A DNA stretch of 64,000 nt from G963701675 sp963701675 (GTDB taxonomy: Bacteria; Planctomycetota; Planctomycetia; Gemmatales; Gemmataceae), in assembly GCA_963701675.1 (NCBI GenBank), contig OY969623.1, positions 4,650,001 to 4,714,000 on the forward strand, read 5' to 3'. Of this stretch, positions 36,815 to 44,591 are shown piece after piece. The first letter of the stretch is position 1; each line of letters opens with the position of its first letter. The notes under the pieces were generated by a model. The model was not told where the DNA came from and ran no database searches. It worked only from the letters and a program-made list of their open reading frames with translations. A program made the translations under genes and the position numbers.

Positions 36815-37771
36815 ATGCCGGTGCTCTTCCTCACCGAAGCCGACGTTCGCGAACTGCTGACCATGGAATTGGCCCTGGAAGCAGTCGAGGACGGCCTGCG
36901 GCGCTTAGCGTTGGATGAAGGCCACAACATTCCGCGGGCACGCTCCCAGACCGATCATGCCATGTTGCATGTGATGTCGGCGTCAGCGAAGACGCTGGGC
37001 GTCATGGGCTACAAGTCGTATGCAACGAGTCGCCACTCGACCAATTTTCATGTCGGACTTTACGACGGAAAGAACGGAGCCTTACTCGCCCTGATTCAAG
37101 CGGATCATCTCGGCCAAATGCGAACTGGAGCGGCGAGCGGCGTCGCAACGCAGTATATGGCACGGCCGGATGCGAGCGAGGTTGGCCTCTTCGGAAGTGG
37201 CAAACAGGCGCGCACTCAGCTCTTGGCAATCTGCAAGGTGCGGAACATCCGGCGAGTTCAGGTATATAGCCCCAATGAAGAGCATCGCCGGCAATTCGCG
37301 GCCGAAATGAGTGACGCGTGCAAGACGGAGGTAATTCCCGTCCCACGCCCGGAAATGGCAGCCGAGGATAAGGACATCGTGATCACGGCTACCTCGAGCC
37401 GAGAACCTGTGCTCAACGGCCATTGGATCGCGGAGGGAACACATATCAACGCAATCGGCTCGAACTTTCTCGGGAAAGCGGAACTGGATGCCGTCGCCGT
37501 TCGCCGTTGCGATTCCATCGTCGTCGACAGCAAAGACCAGGCTCGCCTCGAAGCCGGAGATTTCGCCCAACCACTGGAAGAAGGCTCGATCCATTGGGCC
37601 GACATTCACGACCTGGGCCAGGTAATTGTCGGCCGTTTCACCGGTCGTGCCCATCCGCAGGATGTAACGCTATTCAAGTCCCTCGGCATCGCGCTCGAAG
37701 ACATCGCCGTTGCAGCGCGCGTCGTGGCCAAGGCCCGTGCGGCGGGGGTCGGCAAATCCATCGAATGGTAG
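36815..37771 (+). CDS. Ornithine cyclodeaminase/mu-crystallin family enzyme
   Basis: 318 residues. Rossmann dinucleotide-binding loop VGLFGSGKQARTQL at about 128-141, preceded by LGQMRTGAASGVATQYMA. Later motifs are TATSSREPVLNGHWI, INAIGSNFLGKAELD and FKSLGIALEDIAVA. Family members include ornithine cyclodeaminase, archaeal-type alanine dehydrogenase and ketimine reductase. The substrate cannot be separated by sequence alone. Proximity to an aminotransferase suggests amino-acid turnover. Confidence 0.9.
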   Translation: MPVLFLTEADVRELLTMELALEAVEDGLRRLALDEGHNIPRARSQTDHAMLHVMSASAKTLGVMGYKSYATSRHSTNFHVGLYDGKNGALLALIQADHLGQMRTGAASGVATQYMARPDASEVGLFGSGKQARTQLLAICKVRNIRRVQVYSPNEEHRRQFAAEMSDACKTEVIPVPRPEMAAEDKDIVITATSSREPVLNGHWIAEGTHINAIGSNFLGKAELDAVAVRRCDSIVVDSKDQARLEAGDFAQPLEEGSIHWADIHDLGQVIVGRFTGRAHPQDVTLFKSLGIALEDIAVAARVVAKARAAGVGKSIEW

Positions 37772-37893
37772 TGGACGCTGTGACACCAAAGTTGCGACCA
37801 TTTGTTAGAATGCATTGACTCCTGAATAGGCGCGAATGTGGATTTCATCCGCGCCGCCGGAGGCAATCCCCGCCCGATTCGAAAGGTCAACCC

Positions 37894-38118
37894 ATGAGCG
37901 CTGTACGCATTCGTCAGAAACTCGAATCCGAAACCTTGCATCTACCCCAGCTCAGGGCGTTCATCGGCAAGACGGTGGAGATTACCGTTATCGACGACGA
38001 AACGATGTCAACCGCGGTCATTCCAGGGTCAGGGGATTGGAATGCCGCCGGCCGCGCGGCAGAAGAACTCCGGCAAAGCGGCTACGATTTCAATGCCTGG
38101 CGCACAGCGCGAACATGA
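37894..38118 (+). CDS. Putative VapB-like antitoxin
   Basis: 74 residues. It begins SAVRIRQKLESETLHLPQLR and ends acidic/aromatic (GRAAEELRQSGYDFNAWRTA), a pattern common for antitoxins whose C terminus wraps the partner toxin. IGKTVEITVIDDE may form the DNA-binding part. It sits 27 bases before a PIN-domain gene, as in vapBC operons, so the annotation rests mostly on context. Confidence 0.65.
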   Translation: MSAVRIRQKLESETLHLPQLRAFIGKTVEITVIDDETMSTAVIPGSGDWNAAGRAAEELRQSGYDFNAWRTART

Positions 38119-38145
38119 CCAGAAACACGCTTACGATCACCTGCC

Positions 38146-38531
38146 GTGATCCTAATCGATACGTCCGTAGTGATCGAATACGTTCAAGGGACGGACGCCA
38201 AGCTCTTGGCACTTCTTCCCACGCTCCCCGGTGCGATTTGCGGTGTTACGCGCGCCGAGGTTTTTTGCGGCGCCCGCGATGCGAAGCATCGAGCGAGTAT
38301 CTTCACCTTGCTTTCTACTTTTCATCAGATGCCTATCCCGGACACCTGTGGGATGCCGTCGGCGACCATTTGGCGACGCTGTGCGCGAACGGATTGACGA
38401 TCCCGCTTTCGGATGTCGTGATTGGGGCGCTAAGTATTCAATGCGGTCTCGAGGTCTGGGCGCGCGACCGGCATTTTCCGATGATGCAAAACGCTCTGCC
38501 GCGTCTGAAGCTCTATGCAGAGCCGCCGTGA
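38146..38531 (+). pseudogene. vapC: VapC-like PIN-domain toxin with a frameshift
   Basis: It starts at a GTG. The N-terminal part has the first catalytic aspartate in ILIDTSVVIEYVQG and the conserved glutamate in GVTRAEVFCGARD. At about 38343 one base is missing (GGACACCTG for GGACCACCTG). The other frame then gives the rest: LWDAVGDHLATLCANGLTIP, with the third acidic residue in LSDVVIGALS and the fourth in VWARDRHF. Such toxins cleave RNA. If the indel is real the toxin is dead; a sequencing error is equally likely. Confidence 0.8.
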
Positions 38532-38651
38532 TTCGTCGGCAGATCCATTGAATGGCATTTGGGCCGTGAGTTTTGTCTACCGAAGCAGGCGTACGGTAGG
38601 CATAATGGAAGTGTGCGCCCTTCGGCGACAATCGCCTACGGAGGAGTAGAG

Positions 38652-39584
38652 ATGATTCGGGGTCAGACAACTTTTGTTAAACCACGCCTCGAACGGCTTG
38701 AAGCACGAGCGGTTCCCGCCGTGCTTCACAACAACGGTGGCTGGATCACCGGTTTTGGCGATGGATTTGGCGGCGCCGATACGAGCCAGGTAGAGGCGAC
38801 GTTCACTACTTTGGGCTTCACCGCCAACACAGCGACGTACGCCGTGGCGGACGACTTCACTGTCCCGGCGGGTGTGTTGGGTTGGAACCTGGCGAAGGTC
38901 AAAGTTTACGCCTATCAACGTTTCGCCCCGGCAAGCGAAAACACGTTCACGAAGTTGCACCTGAAAATCCATAGCGGTGAGCCGGGTGCCGGAGGGACCG
39001 TTGTATTTGACTGCAGTGGCGCCAATGCCATCGATGTCACGGGAACAAATGTTTTTAGCAATGTGTACCGCGTCGGCAGTAACCTCCTAAACAACGATCG
39101 CGCCGTGAAGGAGATAACCGGCAACCTTTGTGCTCCAAAACGGCTGACTCCCGGAACCTATTGGCTTGAGTGGTCGGCCGAAGGGAGCGCCCAATATAAC
39201 CCACCCCAGGCCAATGTCACCGTTCCGTGGAATGCACCGGACAATGGGAAGCAATTCGAGGTCGCGACACAAATGTGGACTTCGATGATCGACAAGCCCG
39301 AATTGGGCGGTAACGGGAAAATCCACGACATTCCGTTCGTACTCGAAGGCCGGTCGATCCCGCTCGGCATTCCCCCCGCCGATGGGCCTCGGTTACGGAC
39401 TCCCATTACACTGGAACAACCAGCCCCGGCTGCGTCCGTGGTGGCCGTCCGACATTTCGCCGATGCAAGTTCGGATTCTCCGTCGAAACCGACTACGGAC
39501 CGGACAGCAACAGCCACGCGCATGGCATACAGCACCGCGTTGGACGAATTGTTTATCGTCCTTCACATGGACGGAGTCGTGTGA
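38652..39584 (+). CDS. Secreted planctomycete protein with N-terminal sorting signature
   Basis: 310 residues from ATG 38652, which has GGAGGAG upstream. The N terminus FVKPRLERLEARAVPAVLHN is the same signature as in the FG-GAP and nuclease-like proteins of this window and suggests export. The body is a beta-rich, single-domain protein (AVADDFTVPAGVLGWNLAKV; LKIHSGEPGAGGTVVFDCSG) without a recognised catalytic motif. A proline/serine-rich region near the C terminus may be a linker. Function unknown. Confidence 0.75.
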   Translation: MIRGQTTFVKPRLERLEARAVPAVLHNNGGWITGFGDGFGGADTSQVEATFTTLGFTANTATYAVADDFTVPAGVLGWNLAKVKVYAYQRFAPASENTFTKLHLKIHSGEPGAGGTVVFDCSGANAIDVTGTNVFSNVYRVGSNLLNNDRAVKEITGNLCAPKRLTPGTYWLEWSAEGSAQYNPPQANVTVPWNAPDNGKQFEVATQMWTSMIDKPELGGNGKIHDIPFVLEGRSIPLGIPPADGPRLRTPITLEQPAPAASVVAVRHFADASSDSPSKPTTDRTATATRMAYSTALDELFIVLHMDGVV

Positions 39585-39586
39585 GC

Positions 39587-40033
39587 ATGGAAAAGACAGA
39601 GCCCGTGGTTTCCGCGTTCGATGAGAACGGCATTCGCTTCCGCTATCCGACGAACTGGCGGCTGGAGCACGAGGAAACCGAATCGGGTTGGACCGTAACC
39701 GTCCAAAGCCCCGGCACGGCGTTTGTCGCGATCACACTCGATGAAGGATTGCCTCTCCCCGATGAAATGGCCGCGACCGCACTCGCCACCTTGCGCGAGG
39801 AATATCCCGAACTAGAAGCCGAAGATCGGTTGGACACGGTCGCGGGTCAGCCTGCCGTCGGGCACGACATCACGTTCTTCAGTCTGGACTTGACCAATTC
39901 CTGCTGGACACGGAGCCTGTACTGTTCCACCGGCACGATACTTATCCTCTGTCAGACAAGCGATCTCGAGTTTGAAACCAATGAACCGGTGCTCCGGGCA
40001 ATCCGCGCTTCCCTGGAAATCGAAGAAGATTGA
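39587..40033 (+). CDS. Small acidic hypothetical protein (PsbP/DUF1795-like)
   Basis: 148 residues from ATG 39587. The opening IRFRYPTNWRLEHEETESGW and the closing IRASLEIEED have the two-strand pattern of small PsbP/DUF1795-like folds that begin with FxYPxxW. No signal peptide is seen. The start almost touches the stop of the secreted-protein gene, so the two are probably co-transcribed. Its role is unknown. Confidence 0.65.
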   Translation: MEKTEPVVSAFDENGIRFRYPTNWRLEHEETESGWTVTVQSPGTAFVAITLDEGLPLPDEMAATALATLREEYPELEAEDRLDTVAGQPAVGHDITFFSLDLTNSCWTRSLYCSTGTILILCQTSDLEFETNEPVLRAIRASLEIEED

Positions 40034-40047
40034 TCGAACGGGCTCGT

Positions 40048-40407
40048 TCACTTCTTGCTGAAGACAAACTTGTTCGGGTTACCTCCGAGCGGACTGTCAG
40101 GCTTCCATAGTGCCATCTCTTCGATCTTCTTCGCCAACGCGAAATCCTTGTCGGTGATCCCGCCGGCCGAGTGAGTCATAAGCTTGACCCACAACTTCCC
40201 CCACGTCACGGACAGATCGGCGTGGTGATACGCCGCCTCGCATAGGTATCCGATGGCATTCACGAGCATGAGGGTCGTCGGCCAACCGTCGGTGTTGTAC
40301 TTCCGGCGCAGCCAGCCGTCTTCCAAATACCAATCACCCAGTTGCATGCCTTGAAGTTTGGCGGTGATGTCGTCCGGACTGTATACCTTCAACTTTTCCT
40401 CGGCCAT
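40048..40407 (-). CDS. Pterin-4a-carbinolamine dehydratase
   Basis: 119 residues. The signature EAAYHHADLSVTWGKLWVKL followed by MTHSAGGITDKD matches the active-site region of pterin carbinolamine dehydratases (two histidines, then THxxGGxTxxD). It dehydrates 4a-hydroxytetrahydrobiopterin during pterin recycling and may also act in molybdopterin-type metabolism. No phenylalanine hydroxylase is nearby. Confidence 0.92.
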   Translation of the reverse strand: MAEEKLKVYSPDDITAKLQGMQLGDWYLEDGWLRRKYNTDGWPTTLMLVNAIGYLCEAAYHHADLSVTWGKLWVKLMTHSAGGITDKDFALAKKIEEMALWKPDSPLGGNPNKFVFSKK

Positions 40408-40493
40408 GGTCGGCGCTCCTTTGAGTGTTACGATTGACGACGTGAACCGACGGCAACGATTGATGCCCGCTTATTTTACCGATAGGCTAGAGA

Positions 40494-41894
40494 TTGACGA
40501 ACGAGGTGGAATTCATGATCGACATGAGCCAAGAGCAAACGGGATTAGGCAACTATTTCGTTGCCAATTATCCTCCGTTCTCTTTTTGGAAACCGGAGCA
40601 TCTGCCGGAGGCTCGAACCGCACTTCATTCGGCGCCTAAAGCCGACACCCCGTTGGGTCTCTATTTGCACATCCCGTTCTGCCGAAAACGATGCAAGTTT
40701 TGTTACTTTCGAGTCTATACGGACAAGAATGCTCGCGATGTCGAGGACTATCTCCAAGCATTGATTCGCGAGGTCGAGCTTTACAGCCGGCTGCCATGTG
40801 TCGGCGAACGTTCCTTTCAATTCGTATACTTCGGCGGCGGCACGCCGTCGTACCTCAGTGCCACCCAGCTTCACCATCTCGTGGACAGGCTGCAGCGTTT
40901 CATTACCTGGGACCATGCCGCCGAGGTGACGTTCGAATGCGAGCCGGGTACGCTGCAACAACACAAGCTCGAGGCACTCAAAGAAATCGGCGTCACGCGT
41001 CTAAGTCTCGGCATCGAGAATTTCGACGATTCGATCCTGGAAGCCAACGGCCGGGCACATCTGTCGGCAGAAATCCATCGGGCATATGAATGGGCACGTT
41101 CGCTGCACTTTAACCAGATCAATATCGACCTGATTGCAGGCATGATTGGCGAAACCTGGGACAAGTGGAAGGAGACCGTTCGCAAGACCGCGGAGTTGCA
41201 GCCGGATAGCGTCACGGTCTACCAGATGGAACTGCCTTACAACACGGTGTTTTCGGAAGAGATACGGAGAAACGATGAACGAGAAACGATGAACGATGAA
41301 CCGAATCAAGAACCTAAGCTGCCGGTTCATCATTCATCGTTCATCGTTCATCGTTTGCAGGTGGCGGATTGGCCGACCAAACGGGCGTGGGTGCAGTACG
41401 CATTTGATCAACTGGCAAAAAGTGGATATTCACCGTCCAGCGCGTACACGATGGTCCGTGGCAAGAAGTGTCAGTTCGTTTATCGCGACAGCCTTTGGCA
41501 CGGCGCCGATATGTTCGGCACCGGCGTTGCGTCTTTCGGTCATGTGAGCGGCGTCCACTTACAAAACGTCGACAAATGGGAGCCGTACATCGAGCTCTTG
41601 GAGAAAGGGGAATTGCCGCTCGGAAGAGCATTGCCCGTGAAGCCACGAGAGTTGCTCATCCGCGAGATGATCCTACAGCTAAAAACCGGCGGCATCGAGG
41701 GTCGTTATTTCTGGGAGAAGTTCAACGTGAACGTCTTGGACGAGTTTTTCGACGCCTTCCGTCAATTGGAGTCGCAGCGATTTTCCACCCGCGACGACGA
41801 AGGCGTCCAGCTAACTCCGGCTGGCCTGCTGCAAATCGACCGTCATCTGCCTCTATTCTTCCTTCCGGAACACCGGGGAAGCCGATATACGTAG
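40494..41894 (+). CDS. HemN-like radical SAM protein with an in-frame repeat insertion
   Basis: 466 residues. The radical SAM cluster motif is CRKRCKFCYF at about 63-72, preceded by LYLHIPF. Further HemN-family text: FVYFGGGTPSYLS, VTFECEPGT, RLSLGIENFDDSILEANGR and IDLIAGMIGETWDKWKE. Residues about 259-288 (NDERETMNDEPNQEPKLPV and HHSSFIVH) are encoded by the palindrome at 41270-41355 and look foreign. Without them the flanking text (LPYNTVFSEEI and ADWPTKRAWV) would join smoothly. The family makes or modifies tetrapyrroles, or uses coproporphyrin-like substrates; not every HemN-like protein is a coproporphyrinogen oxidase. Confidence 0.85.
   Translation: MTNEVEFMIDMSQEQTGLGNYFVANYPPFSFWKPEHLPEARTALHSAPKADTPLGLYLHIPFCRKRCKFCYFRVYTDKNARDVEDYLQALIREVELYSRLPCVGERSFQFVYFGGGTPSYLSATQLHHLVDRLQRFITWDHAAEVTFECEPGTLQQHKLEALKEIGVTRLSLGIENFDDSILEANGRAHLSAEIHRAYEWARSLHFNQINIDLIAGMIGETWDKWKETVRKTAELQPDSVTVYQMELPYNTVFSEEIRRNDERETMNDEPNQEPKLPVHHSSFIVHRLQVADWPTKRAWVQYAFDQLAKSGYSPSSAYTMVRGKKCQFVYRDSLWHGADMFGTGVASFGHVSGVHLQNVDKWEPYIELLEKGELPLGRALPVKPRELLIREMILQLKTGGIEGRYFWEKFNVNVLDEFFDAFRQLESQRFSTRDDEGVQLTPAGLLQIDRHLPLFFLPEHRGSRYT
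41270..41355. repeat. Palindromic repeat inserted in a coding sequence
   Basis: Inverted repeat with 33-base arms (41270-41302 and 41323-41355) that match at 30 of 33 positions around a 20-base spacer. The arms are built from the short unit AACGATGA or TTCATCGTT, repeated four times on each side. The element stays in frame, adds no stop and encodes about 29 residues inside the radical SAM gene. Confidence 0.8.
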
Positions 41895-41982
41895 AATCGT
41901 TGGCACGTATTTGAAAATATTGGCGGCCGATCTGCGAATAGCTTCGGGAATCCTCTTCTCGCCGACACGGGAGATACGACTT

Positions 41983-42294
41983 ATGTGGGAACATCTGCCG
42001 GTAGCGTGTTCGTTGTGCCTTTTTGGACAAGCTACCCCGGAATACGACTGGACCATGACACAGTTTCTCTTTCACCATCCCTGGTTGATCGTAGTCTCCT
42101 TGGCATTGCTAATCCCCATCGTTGCGATCGTCGTAGGCACGATTACCGATTACTTGCGGAAAACCCGCATCGCGGAGATCGACGCGGCGCTGAAGCGCGA
42201 AATGTTAGAAAAAGGAATGACGGCCGAACAAATCAAGGTCGTCTTGGAAGCATCGTCAACCACGCGCAAGCATAAACACGGTGGTTGCGCCTAA
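41983..42294 (+). CDS. Small single-pass membrane protein
   Basis: 103 residues from ATG 41983, or 79 from ATG 42055; neither has a strong ribosome site. The clear feature is one membrane helix (WLIVVSLALLIPIVAIVVGT) followed by a charged amphipathic helix (IAEIDAALKREMLEKGMTAE) and a basic, histidine-containing C terminus (KHKHGGCA). The helix pattern MTAEQIKVVLEAS resembles short helical modules in planctomycete proteins. Function unknown. Confidence 0.6.
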   Translation: MWEHLPVACSLCLFGQATPEYDWTMTQFLFHHPWLIVVSLALLIPIVAIVVGTITDYLRKTRIAEIDAALKREMLEKGMTAEQIKVVLEASSTTRKHKHGGCA

Positions 42295-42301
42295 CCAACT
42301 C

Positions 42302-43171
42302 TTACCTCTTGCGCGCCTGCACCACACGTGGATGGCCGGAATAGTCGTGGATCGTATCCGCAATCTCGTAGTCGGAGAGTGAGCTGATCATTTGGCGAAT
42401 CCGTGCCTCCTGGGGCGCGCCGATTTCCACAACCAAGTAACCGCCTTTGTTCAAGTGATCCCGAGCCTCCGCGATTAAACGACCGACAATCTCGTATCCA
42501 CCCGACCCTCCATCCAGCGCTAGAGTCGGTTCGTAGTCTCGTACACCCGTTGGTAACTCCGGAATGTCTTCGCGGGCGATGTAGGGCGGATTGGTAATGA
42601 CAAAATCGAATGGCTTACCGGACGGCACCGACGCGAACAAATCCCCCTCGACAAAACTCACACGGTCGCTGACGCCATGGTGGCTGGCATTCCGTTTCGC
42701 GACGGCGAGGGCGTCTGTGCTGCGATCCACGGCCGTCACGATCGCGCCTTTATGCCGATGAGCCACGGCGACGGCGAGATTTCCGGACCCCGTGCCAATG
42801 TCGAGAATCAGCGGGTTCGATATCGGTTTTGCCAGCCGCAAACACTCCATCACGACGAATTCACTTTCAGGCCGCGGGATCAAGACGGAAGGTCCGACTT
42901 CGAATTCCAAGGCGAAGAATTCCTTTCGGCCGACGAGATAGGCAACCGGGCATCCTTCAATCCGCCGGCGGATCAGGCTCCGGTAGCGCTCGCGCACTTC
43001 ATCGCTGGTGGGTTCATCATGACGTGTGTAAAGGTCGATGCGTTTAGAGCCCAGAGCAAAGGCAAGCAGGACTTCGGCATCCAGGCGCGGAAACTCGCAC
43101 TTCTTCTCGGCAAGGAAGCGCGCCGTCCAATCAAGCAGCGCACCAATAGTCCACGTCGTCGTTGTGTTCAC
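42302..43171 (-). CDS. prmC: Release factor glutamine methyltransferase
   Basis: 289 residues. An N-terminal helical domain (TARFLAEKKCEFPRLDAEVL) is followed by a SAM-dependent domain with ILDIGTGSGNLAVAVA and the glutamine-binding NPPY in VITNPPYIAREDIPEL. PrmC methylates the glutamine of the GGQ motif in RF1/RF2, and prfA lies directly upstream, the usual order in bacteria. Confidence 0.95.
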   Translation of the reverse strand: MNTTTTWTIGALLDWTARFLAEKKCEFPRLDAEVLLAFALGSKRIDLYTRHDEPTSDEVRERYRSLIRRRIEGCPVAYLVGRKEFFALEFEVGPSVLIPRPESEFVVMECLRLAKPISNPLILDIGTGSGNLAVAVAHRHKGAIVTAVDRSTDALAVAKRNASHHGVSDRVSFVEGDLFASVPSGKPFDFVITNPPYIAREDIPELPTGVRDYEPTLALDGGSGGYEIVGRLIAEARDHLNKGGYLVVEIGAPQEARIRQMISSLSDYEIADTIHDYSGHPRVVQARKR

Positions 43172-43211
43172 GTCCCTAATCCGAAATCACTGGCGCCCGA
43201 TCGGCAAGCGT

Positions 43212-44278
43212 CTATTGACCAAGACGCTGCTTTTTGTCGAAGTCTCTCAACGACTGAATGACATCGCTGAGGTTGCCGGCCACGATGGAATCGAGCTTGT
43301 AGAGGTTTAGATTGATGCGGTGGTCGGTAACTCGATTCTGCGGGAAGTTGTAGGTTCGAATGCGCTCGCTGCGATCGCCTGACCCGATTTGCGTCTTACG
43401 TTGCTTGGCACGCTCCTGGTGCAGTTTCTGCTGATTGCGTTCGTAAAGCCGGCTGCGCAGAATTCGCATGGCGCGTTCGTAGTTCTTGTGCTGACTGCGT
43501 TCGTCCTGGCACTTCACTTCCATTTCGTCGGCGGTTCCTCGTCTGTACCAGATGCGCACGGCGCTTTCGGTCTTATTGACGTGCTGCCCGCCCGCGCCGC
43601 CCGCTCTCATTCGTTCCCATTCGATTTCGGAATCCTTGACATCGACTTGCACGTCGTCGGGTTCCGGCAAGACCGCAACCGTTGCCGCCGACGTATGAAT
43701 ACGGCCCTGTTGTTCGGTCTTCGGTACGCGTTGCACCCGATGCCCACCACTTTCGTACCGTAGGTGAGCAAAAACTTCGTCACCCGTAACGCTGAAGACC
43801 ACTTCTTTATAACCACCCTGTTCGCCGCCACTGAAGGAGATATCCTCCACTTTCCAACCATGGTCGCGGGCATAGTGGGTGTACATGTTGTAAAGGTCAC
43901 CCGCGAAGAGAGCCGCCTCGTCGCCGCCGGTGCCTGCCCTTATTTCGACGATAACGCTGGCGAAATCCTCGCCGGGGTCTATTAGCAAAAGATCTTCCAT
44001 CCGCTTCTGCAGCGCCCCTGCCGAGCGCGGAGGCCGCTGAGTTCCTCCTCCGCATAGAGGCGCATTTCGGGATCCCCTTCAGCCAAAAGAGCTTCTGCGT
44101 CAGCAACGGCGCGTGTAACTTCCTGGTACTCCAAGTACGGTTTTACCATCTTGGCGAGGCTGCCGTGTTCCTTGCCAGCTTGCGTGAAGCGCGCGCGATC
44201 GGCGATCACCGCTGGGTCTGCCATTTGCTCCTCCAGGTCGCGATACCGCTTCAGCGCTTCGTCGAATTTTGGCCACAT
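43212..44278 (-). CDS. prfA: Peptide chain release factor 1, single-base frameshift
   Basis: The two frames together give a full RF1 of about 355 residues. The N-terminal frame ends wrongly in RARQGRCRSGWKIFC. The correct continuation reads ALQKRMEDLLLIDPGEDFAS, which needs one more G in the GGGG run (plus strand CCCC 44015-44018). The termination-specific GGQ is present in RAGGAGGQHVNKTES. RF1 reads UAA/UAG and is essential, and the break is in a homopolymer, so this is almost certainly a sequence error. Partners in order: rpmE upstream, prmC downstream. Confidence 0.92.
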
Positions 44279-44338
44279 AACAAAAGCAACACGGGCCAGC
44301 GGAATGTAATGTCCGCTGGCCCGTCGATTGAAGACCCG

Positions 44339-44575
44339 TTACTTGGCAGCTTCGGCCTGGCCTGTTTTCTTCCGTTGATCCCAGTTGTATTTCTTCTGGA
44401 ACTTCTCTACTCGACCGGTTGTGTCAACGAACTTCATCTTTCCAGTGAAGAACGGATGGCAGGCCGAGCAGATTTCAACGGTGATATTCTTACGGGTGCT
44501 TCGAGTGACAAACTTGTTCCCGCAGCCGCAAGTGACCGTCGCTTCCACATATTCAGGGTGAATGCCGCTTTTCAT
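44339..44575 (-). CDS. rpmE: Ribosomal protein L31
   Basis: 78 residues from ATG 44575 (another ATG lies four codons upstream). It starts KSGIHPEYVEATVTCGCGNK and has the zinc-type cysteines of the C+ L31 form (CGCG and ICSACHPFFTG). KMKFVDTTGRVEKFQKKY is the usual L31 ending, extended by a short charged tail. Structural protein of the large subunit. It precedes prfA on the same strand. Confidence 0.95.
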   Translation of the reverse strand: MKSGIHPEYVEATVTCGCGNKFVTRSTRKNITVEICSACHPFFTGKMKFVDTTGRVEKFQKKYNWDQRKKTGQAEAAK

Positions 44576-44591
44576 CGCAACTCCCACTGCG

